DNA of 35,406 nt from a virus: IMG/VR virus record IMGVR_UViG_3300017960_000036, positions 1 through 35,406 of that record; one strand, written 5' to 3'. Below the pieces are notes generated by a model. That model searched no databases and had not been told where the DNA came from. It worked only from the letters and a program-made list of their open reading frames with translations. The position numbers were made by a program, and so were the translations under genes. Shown here piece after piece: positions 30,885 to 35,406 of this stretch (its first letter is position 1; each line of letters begins with the position of its first letter).

Positions 30885-31234
30885 TACGCATTCACCCCTT
30901 CGATTTTAATTCCGAGACAGTCGACAGTACTTCGGATTCCCTCCGCAACGCCTGATGTGAAAATATCTTCCTTACTATGCGGCATGGACTGTTCGTGGCG
31001 CTGGTAATTGGTCGCGTACAGCTCCCGAACCTTCTCCTCCGGCGTCTTTTCGACTTCATATCCGTTGATTAATGCGGCTGCGAGCGTCATGATGTCGAGA
31101 TCTTTAAGATCATCTCCGATTATTCCATCACAGGATGCCATAAGGATGTGTTTATCGGCATGACCGATGCGGCGCATCCTCTCTAACGTTTCCGCCTGCT
31201 CCTTCGTAATTACCGGCTTTTTAATTTCGCTCAT
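30884..31234 (-). CDS. DUF1642-like phage protein
   Basis: 116 residues: KPVITKEQAETLERM at the start, ALINGYEVEKTPEEKVRELY in the middle and an amphipathic tail, the pattern of small Bacillus-phage DUF1642 proteins. GGAGGACGAATAG precedes the ATG. Function unknown; usual in early operons. Confidence 0.65.
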   Translation of the reverse strand: MSEIKKPVITKEQAETLERMRRIGHADKHILMASCDGIIGDDLKDLDIMTLAAALINGYEVEKTPEEKVRELYATNYQRHEQSMPHSKEDIFTSGVAEGIRSTVDCLGIKIEGVNA

Positions 31235-31408
31235 CTATTCGTCCTCCTTCGCGAGAATATCGTACGCATACAGTTGTATATCGAAACGAACAATGCCGCT
31301 TCCGTCCGATTGTATCTGTGACCCCTTTACGTGAAATCCTTTTTGCGCAAAGTGTTCTCGGAGAATCTTCTCGATTTCGTCGTCTAAAAGGCTGATTGTA
31401 ACGTTCAT
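31235..31408 (-). CDS. 57-aa hypothetical protein
   Basis: ATG 31408 (or 31411) with GGAGG; overlaps the preceding stop. MNVTISLLDDEIEKILREHF with strands IVRFDIQLYAYDI later. Acidic, compact alpha/beta peptide of unknown role. Confidence 0.6.
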   Translation of the reverse strand: MNVTISLLDDEIEKILREHFAQKGFHVKGSQIQSDGSGIVRFDIQLYAYDILAKEDE

Positions 31409-31686
31409 CATTCGCCCTCCTTTAATTCGCTCATTAGTAGCCCGTGTAATGCGGTGATGATATGTCGCTGATCAGCCGTAAGGTTATCCGGAAGTTTCAT
31501 CGGAATCACGCCCGGCTCTGACGGCTGTCGCTCAGATCTGACGTAGAGGTCGGCCGTTAGTTCTTCCGCTTCTTCGAGCGTTCCCTTCAGCCGCTCGTTT
31601 TCCGCAATCAATCCGGCAATAGTGCAGCGTAGGTCTGCGATTTCGTCCGCCATTTTTCCGCCCCCATTCCGTGTATTTTCGTCCAT
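31408..31686 (-). CDS. 92-aa coiled-coil protein
   Basis: ATG 31686 with AAGGG upstream; an alternative start MADEIAD twelve residues on has GGGGG at better spacing. Coiled coil at IADLRCTIAGLIAENERLKG and a C-terminal helix (TADQRHIITALHGLLMSEL). Function unknown. Confidence 0.55.
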   Translation of the reverse strand: MDENTRNGGGKMADEIADLRCTIAGLIAENERLKGTLEEAEELTADLYVRSERQPSEPGVIPMKLPDNLTADQRHIITALHGLLMSELKEGE

Positions 31687-31692
31687 CTAACG

Positions 31693-32022
31693 TCAGCCCT
31701 TACGATTGCCCTCGACCGTCAGCAAAGCCGCTAATTCGCCGCGAAATTCCCGTATAATTCGTGCGAGCTCTTCCAGCGTTGTGGCGTCGGATAATTTAAT
31801 CCGCCGATCCATTACGTACATGATTGCGCGGTCAACCGATGAGAAGTACGCGACCTCTCGCCAGCGTGCGATCGGCGACGGATCTAAGTCGGGATTTTCG
31901 GCGAGCCGCTTCGGCCAGTTCGGCGCTTTTGTTGGATCCGTGAAATAGCGTTCATTTACGATGATATTGCGATCGTCTGACGTGAGTTTGTAATCGGGGG
32001 AAATCGGGATTTCAATCGTCAT
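31693..32022 (-). CDS. Hypothetical 109-aa phage protein
   Basis: YKLTSDDRNIIVNERYFTDP, then NWPKRLAENPDLDPSPIARW, matches a type of small phage protein common in Firmicutes (sequence plan only; no function known). C-terminal helix with ATTLEELARIIREFRGELAA. ATG with AAGGAG upstream. Confidence 0.65.
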   Translation of the reverse strand: MTIEIPISPDYKLTSDDRNIIVNERYFTDPTKAPNWPKRLAENPDLDPSPIARWREVAYFSSVDRAIMYVMDRRIKLSDATTLEELARIIREFRGELAALLTVEGNRKG

Positions 32023-32042
32023 GGTTTTCGTTACTCCTTTCG

Positions 32043-32528
32043 TTATCTGTTTTTAAAAACTTCGGTTACTGTACCGTTCTTATAGAAGATACGAGCATCG
32101 GGCGTCGTCCATCCGTATTCGTCCGCTAGGAATTGAGCGTACTGTTCGACATTTTCGAAGGATACCTTTCCGGAGTAACTTCGGAATATATAATCGGACC
32201 AAGTTGGCGCAGTGTGGATCGGGTAATTACCGTATCGCGCCTTCCATTCCTCTTCTTTTTCAGGCGAAGCTATATTCGAGTAAACCCCTGCTTCCCATCC
32301 TTTTTTGTTAATACGATCTAACTCGACTGGGTCTGCGATTCCCCAACGATCTCCACAACAGCCGCAGTCAATACCTTCGCTTACTCCGTTCCAGTAGACG
32401 CCAAGGCCTTCTGCAATTGTGTCCGCTTCTTCGTAAGAATTCGCCTCAATGAAGATCCGGTGACAAAGTTTATCATTCGTAAGGAAAGACCCACCGCTAT
32501 TGTTCTGTGTATATTCGTAAAAAGCCAT
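32043..32528 (-). CDS. Hypothetical 161-aa phage protein with CxCC motif
   Basis: Starts MAFYEYTQNNSGGSF and contains GIDCGCCGDRW (about 53-63), a motif seen in a widespread family of phage proteins without known function. Strand-rich middle and a C-terminal YAQFLADEYGW helix. ATG with GAAGGGAG. First gene after the iteron-containing gap. Confidence 0.7.
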   Translation of the reverse strand: MAFYEYTQNNSGGSFLTNDKLCHRIFIEANSYEEADTIAEGLGVYWNGVSEGIDCGCCGDRWGIADPVELDRINKKGWEAGVYSNIASPEKEEEWKARYGNYPIHTAPTWSDYIFRSYSGKVSFENVEQYAQFLADEYGWTTPDARIFYKNGTVTEVFKNR

Positions 32529-32658
32529 ACTATCGTACTCCCTTCGTTATTATTAAAACCTAGCAATCGTTCGCATACGCTCACTCTTGCAGATGTTCCT
32601 TTATCGCGATATATCTTTAGTAAGAATATCCGCGCGAATGTATATGAGCGCTATTATT

Positions 32659-32697
32659 TAATTGAGTATAGATAATGCGTATAGTAAATGAGTATAG
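32659..32697. repeat. Three tandem 13-bp repeats
   Basis: TAATTGAGTATAG, ATAATGCGTATAG and TAAATGAGTATAG, with no bases between them. AT-rich, placed in the gap 32529-32731 just after the initiator-like gene. Candidates are replication-origin iterons or an operator array; each minus-strand unit also contains CTATAC, so promoter elements may be embedded. Confidence 0.6.
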
Positions 32698-32722
32698 TTC
32701 GTCTGTCGTTTGAGCAAGGGAC

Positions 32723-32741
32723 GGGTTCACCTCATGAACCC
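32723..32741. repeat. Perfect stem-loop at the end of the winged-helix gene
   Basis: GGGTTCA (32723-32729) and TGAACCC (32735-32741) around CCTCA. It covers the stop codon of the gene ending at 32732. No T-run follows on either strand, so it is not a standard terminator. Confidence 0.5.
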
Positions 32742-33082
32742 CCGGCTTCATTTTCGAACGATTTCGGTATTGGAAGCAGTACGTACAGGTTCGATAATTG
32801 TCCGCTCTCTTTGCTCCTTCTTTCGCGAATATCGATCAATCCGACTTCCTTCAACTTCCGTAAAGCCTCCCGGACCGTATTCTCCGAGCAGAAACATTCG
32901 GCTGCCAGCGTCTTGATCGAAGGAAACGACTGCTTGCTGTGATTATCCGCGTGCATCGACAACATCGTATAAACGAGCTTTTGCGCACTCTTGTCGAGAA
33001 CCTTGACGTCAGACAATACGCTGCTCGCTACCTGTGCGAATTTGTGCTCGCGTAAATCCAAAACGCCCCGTTCTTCGTTCAA
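32732..33082 (-). CDS. Winged-helix protein, replication-initiator-like
   Basis: 116 residues with the HTH_36/DnaD-N type fold: KSAQKLVYTMLSMHADNHSK, SFPSIKTLAAECFCSENTVR, EALRKLKEVGLIDIRERRSK. Phage replication initiators such as O-like and DnaD-like proteins start this way. TTG at 33082 overlaps the preceding TGA. Adjacent 13-bp repeats support an initiator role, but a transcription regulator is also possible. Confidence 0.75.
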   Translation of the reverse strand: MNEERGVLDLREHKFAQVASSVLSDVKVLDKSAQKLVYTMLSMHADNHSKQSFPSIKTLAAECFCSENTVREALRKLKEVGLIDIRERRSKESGQLSNLYVLLPIPKSFENEAGGS

Positions 33083-33267
33083 GACATAGCCCCCTTATCG
33101 AACACCTTCGCGATGACGTACCCTTTCGATTCGAGAAGTTCAATTAGTTTAACCGCATTCTTCCTCCCGGTTCCCTGATCGCCGCCCATATTGTGTGCTT
33201 CAGATAAAAATCTAGTAAGATGTACGAACAAAAGCTCGTCTTCAGATTCGTTTCTACCTTCGTACAT
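33079..33267 (-). CDS. 62-aa hypothetical protein
   Basis: ATG 33267 with AGGAGGTG seven bases upstream, preferred over longer frames. MYEGRNESEDELLFVHLTRF, then GRKNAVKLIELLESKGYVIA. Soluble, unrecognised. Coupled to the winged-helix gene. Confidence 0.6.
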   Translation of the reverse strand: MYEGRNESEDELLFVHLTRFLSEAHNMGGDQGTGRKNAVKLIELLESKGYVIAKVFDKGAMS

Positions 33268-33288
33268 AACAGTCACCTCCTGAATTAG

Positions 33289-33316
33289 TTCCACAGACGA
33301 ACCTGTGCTCGTGGAA
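33289..33316. repeat. Inverted repeat upstream of the 62-aa gene
   Basis: TTCCAC (33289-33294) and GTGGAA (33311-33316), with an inner ACAG/CTGT pair. Located just above the ribosome site; possible operator or RNA stem. Confidence 0.35.
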
Positions 33317-33350
33317 ATCAATCGGTCGCTTTTCGTTTGTCATCCGTTTA

Positions 33351-33782
33351 TCACCCCGCAATCTCTTTCGTAATGATCTCCGGAAATTCTAGGTAGTCAT
33401 CGAAGAACAGACGTCCATTTGCGCCTACAAAAGCGTTGCTGCCGACTGTATTCGAATACCTCAACGTAATACTCCTTTTATGCGGAAGATCGCGCCATAC
33501 TAGATACGCCGTTTTTCCGGAGTAAAAGTCGTGTAGCGCGAGGATGTCGAAATCCTCTTTGCTGTAATGCTTACTAGATGCACTCGGCCGGGTGATATCG
33601 AATTTAACCTTTTCACCGTCTTCTGAACGCGCGCTTTTCACCTGAACCCGATAAGCCTTTCCGTCCTTCTCAACGAGCATGTCGCATTCCGTATTCCCCA
33701 TCGTAGGTAAGTACGGCTCGTAGCCCTTCAATATAAGATCGCTTACTACGATCATTTCCGCCGCTGCTCCCGTAATCCTCAT
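33351..33782 (-). CDS. PD-(D/E)XK endonuclease-like protein
   Basis: 143 residues from ATG 33782. MRITGAAAEMIVVSDLILKG, GNTECDMLVEKDGKAYRVQVKSA fits the PD-(D/E)XK core of group I intron endonuclease-like (I-Ssp6803I) proteins, with FDILALHDF and YLVWRDL strands after it. The only good ribosome site (GGAGG, 33803-33807) lies eight bases before an in-frame ATA at 33794, so the start may be noncanonical. First gene of the second operon, near the integrase; role unknown. Confidence 0.65.
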   Translation of the reverse strand: MRITGAAAEMIVVSDLILKGYEPYLPTMGNTECDMLVEKDGKAYRVQVKSARSEDGEKVKFDITRPSASSKHYSKEDFDILALHDFYSGKTAYLVWRDLPHKRSITLRYSNTVGSNAFVGANGRLFFDDYLEFPEIITKEIAG

Positions 33783-33794
33783 TCTCGGTAATAT

Positions 33795-34047
33795 GACAAC
33801 CGCCTCCTTTGCGTTAGTAACTCCCCGCTGTAGCCTTCATGAAATAATACCCGCGACTTTTTAAAACCGCACAATAAATTCGAAATTTTTTCCGCCGTCA
33901 CTTATAACTGCGCAACGACTTTCCGAAATGGACACCGTTTTTAAAATTTCGCTGTCATAGATAACTGCGAAGTCATTTCCGGAATGGCACACGTTTTCCT
34001 GCGTTCATTATTAGTTGCGTATAAACTTTCCGGATCGGACAGCGTTT
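33795..34047. promoter_or_regulatory. Gap with three copies of the TAACTGCGAA-type repeat
   Basis: Copies at 33905-33940 (TAACTGCGCA, 15 bases, GGACACCGTTTT), 33962-33997 (TAACTGCGAA, 14 bases, GGCACACGTTTT) and 34012-34048 (TAGTTGCGTA, 15 bases, GGACAGCGTTTT). No ORF is visible. Stacked regulatory sites ahead of the 25-34 kb operon are likely. Confidence 0.65.
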
Positions 34048-34048
34048 T

Positions 34049-34082
34049 AGACAAAAAAAATAACCCGGCCAATCGGCCGAGT
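34049..34082 (-). terminator. Integrase terminator
   Basis: Minus-strand CTCGGCC, loop GATT, GGCCGGG, then TTATTTTTTTT, immediately after the integrase stop codon. Confidence 0.85.
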
Positions 34083-35141
34083 CTATTTGCGTCGCGTTTT
34101 TCGTTCCTTATTAAGTTTTCCAGTTATTTGTGCTAGAGGAGAATGTTTTTTATGTTGAGCCTTTAGCGACTGCTTTGATAGGTGAGTATATCGTTTCACC
34201 ATTCGCATATCTGCGTGACCTAGAAGGGCTTGTAGGTGTCTTATATCTCCGCCATCCTCTAAAAACATCGTAGCGCCTGTGTGTCTTATCAGGTGTGGAT
34301 GTACTCGTTTCTTTATGCCTGCTTTCTCCGCATAAGTATTTAGTCGCTGTCTGAAGTGGTTTGTTGTCATTTTTTCTCCATAGTTTGTTAGGAAGACATA
34401 ATCACTATCAAAATCCTCATTTTCCTTAATTAATTCTTTTAATAGATTCATCGTCCTTTTTTCTAACGGGACAAATCTCCCTTTCCGTGTTTTGACGTCC
34501 CACGCACTAAGATATACTGTGTCAGATGAGAAATCGACACTGTCCTCAGTTAACGATAATATCTCACCGACACGTGTCATCGAGTCGATTAAACAGGTCA
34601 ACGCAACATAATCGCGAAACCCTACATACGAACGTTGATCCGGAATGGAAAGTAATTTCCGCATTTCATCCGGAGATAAGATATTGACCATCTCTTCCGG
34701 ATCTGTCACCAATTTCGTCTCTTCGAAAGGATTTTCAGCCGCAGACCCTGCTTTTATACAAAAACGAAAAAACGTCCGCATAGTTTTTATGTAGTCGTTA
34801 ACCGATTTCGGGGAGAGTCCGGGCGTCTTATGTTCGTCCTTCTTAAATTTATGGCCGTCGAATTTTACGCGCTCATGCAGGAGCCACGATACGAATCCGC
34901 GCGCAAAGTCAACGTCGATATCTCGTATATCATCGCCTACACTGACCATCTTCGCGTACTCAAGTAAATAACGACAGGCACGCATATACCGATCGATTGT
35001 TTCGGGGGCCCTATTTTCCGCTCTCTTTGCGTCGCATAGTTTTTCAAACATCGTCGTTATCGAATAAATACCACTTCGTTTAGTCTTCGTTAAAGATCTT
35101 CCGTTTTTAACTCGTTTACCCTTCCGCCGTTCTGAATGCAT
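34083..35141 (-). CDS. int: Tyrosine recombinase (phage integrase)
   Basis: 352 residues. A SAM-like N-terminal core-binding domain (ENRAPETIDRYMRACRYLLE, SPKSVNDYIKTMRTFFRF) and catalytic domain with Arg in SMTRVGEIL, Lys in VKTRKGRFV, HxxR in HPHLIRHTGA, His in LLGHADMRM and nucleophile Tyr in KRYTHLS. It joins attP and attB. AGGAGG precedes ATG 35141 by 12 bases. Adjacent tRNA-Ala and direct repeats support its role. Most arbitrium phages of the SPbeta group use a serine integrase, so this is a different module. Confidence 0.96.
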   Translation of the reverse strand: MHSERRKGKRVKNGRSLTKTKRSGIYSITTMFEKLCDAKRAENRAPETIDRYMRACRYLLEYAKMVSVGDDIRDIDVDFARGFVSWLLHERVKFDGHKFKKDEHKTPGLSPKSVNDYIKTMRTFFRFCIKAGSAAENPFEETKLVTDPEEMVNILSPDEMRKLLSIPDQRSYVGFRDYVALTCLIDSMTRVGEILSLTEDSVDFSSDTVYLSAWDVKTRKGRFVPLEKRTMNLLKELIKENEDFDSDYVFLTNYGEKMTTNHFRQRLNTYAEKAGIKKRVHPHLIRHTGATMFLEDGGDIRHLQALLGHADMRMVKRYTHLSKQSLKAQHKKHSPLAQITGKLNKERKTRRK

Positions 35142-35189
35142 TAAAAAAATCGCCTCCTAAATCCGTTTAGAAGACGATTGATAATCGAT

Positions 35190-35260
35190 GCGCTACACTG
35201 TCGGAGTTAGGTGCGTTACACTGCGATTAGTCATCGTGTAAGTCACCGTTTAGTCATCGT
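35190..35260. repeat. Integrase-adjacent direct repeats
   Basis: GCGCTACACTG (35190-35200) and GCGTTACACTG (35213-35223) are 23 bp apart. Three units follow: TTAGTCATCGT (35227-35237), TAAGTCACCGT (35239-35249), TTAGTCATCGT (35250-35260). Spacing near one or two helix turns suggests arm-type integrase or excisionase sites beside attachment core. Confidence 0.6.
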
Positions 35261-35286
35261 TGATATAGCGCCGTTTGTTTCCGAGA

Positions 35287-35359
35287 TGGAGCATAGCGGG
35301 CTCGAACCGCTGACCTCTACACTGCCAGTGTAGCGCTCTCCCAGCTGAGCTAATGCCCC
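35287..35359 (-). tRNA. tRNA-Ala (anticodon GGC)
   Basis: Full cloverleaf on the minus strand: acceptor GGGGCAT/ATGCTCC with the G3:U70 pair that marks alanine, D arm AGCTCAGCTGGGAGAGC, anticodon stem CTACA/TGTAG with loop CTGGCAG, T arm with GGTTCGAGCCC. 73 nt, CCA not encoded. Its 3' end faces the integrase, so it is the likely attB with the prophage on the left. Confidence 0.96.
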
Positions 35360-35379
35360 GTATATTTAAGACATGATTT

Positions 35380-35385
35380 ATTATA
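35380..35385 (-). promoter_or_regulatory. -10 box of the tRNA-Ala promoter
   Basis: Minus-strand TATAAT about 20 bases upstream of the tRNA 5' end; the -35 is at or beyond the window edge. This part is host chromosome. Confidence 0.5.
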
Positions 35386-35406
35386 GATGGATTTTTGGAG
35401 AAAAGC

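Noticed and set aside
33905-34048. CRISPR array
   Set aside because: The three repeats are imperfect, split into two halves with variable middle, and the same element occurs singly elsewhere. No cas genes.

Overview
This window looks like the right-hand early and regulatory part of a temperate siphophage-type prophage in a Bacillales (Firmicutes) chromosome. The evidence is strong AGGAGG-type ribosome sites, many TTG and GTG starts, an arbitrium (AimR/AimP) cassette known from Bacillus phages, a class Ib ribonucleotide reductase with a group I intron, a tyrosine integrase, and a tRNA-Ala(GGC) gene at the right edge whose 3' end faces the integrase. The host genus cannot be fixed from the sequence. 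No capsid, tail, packaging or lysis genes are present; the prophage must continue left of position 1.

Layout, left to right. 1-2,930: the end of a rightward ATP-dependent DNA ligase and a zinc-ribbon microprotein, a winged-helix-like gene and a sigma-region-4/ArpU-like pair on the minus strand, and a divergent small rightward gene. 2,920-22,343: a long leftward operon of tightly overlapping genes for DNA metabolism: C5 DNA methyltransferase, dNMP kinase, ThyX, dUTPase, NrdI-NrdE-NrdF (nrdE split by a 949-nt group I intron with a GIY-YIG nuclease), RuvC-like resolvase, PD-(D/E)XK nuclease, DnaQ-like exonuclease, family A DNA polymerase and an SSB-like protein, interspersed with tiny membrane and zinc-binding proteins. 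22,344-25,224: the switch region, with a sigma-70-like factor, aimP, aimR and two rightward HTH regulators. 25,248-33,800: a second leftward operon with toprim primase, DnaB-like helicase, DnaC-like loader, an HNH nuclease insertion, a winged-helix initiator-like protein and a PD-(D/E)XK protein. 33,800-35,359: repeat-rich spacer, integrase, integrase-site-like repeats and tRNA-Ala, the probable attachment site.

The main discovery candidate is the arbitrium switch. AimR (409 aa, HTH plus TPR-like helices) is followed by a 42-codon secreted peptide gene whose 3' end encodes INIIGG, the expected kind of C-terminal hexapeptide. Next come a terminator, an inverted repeat just upstream of an extended -10 promoter without a -35 box, and then a sigma-like gene. 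An 18-bp palindrome over the aimR promoter recurs (16/18) at that downstream promoter. I infer that AimR and a small HTH repressor control a phage sigma-like factor, which may in turn read a repeated element (TAACTGCGAA-N14/15-GGMCA) found upstream of several genes. The peptide, the operators and the sigma link are predictions from sequence only.
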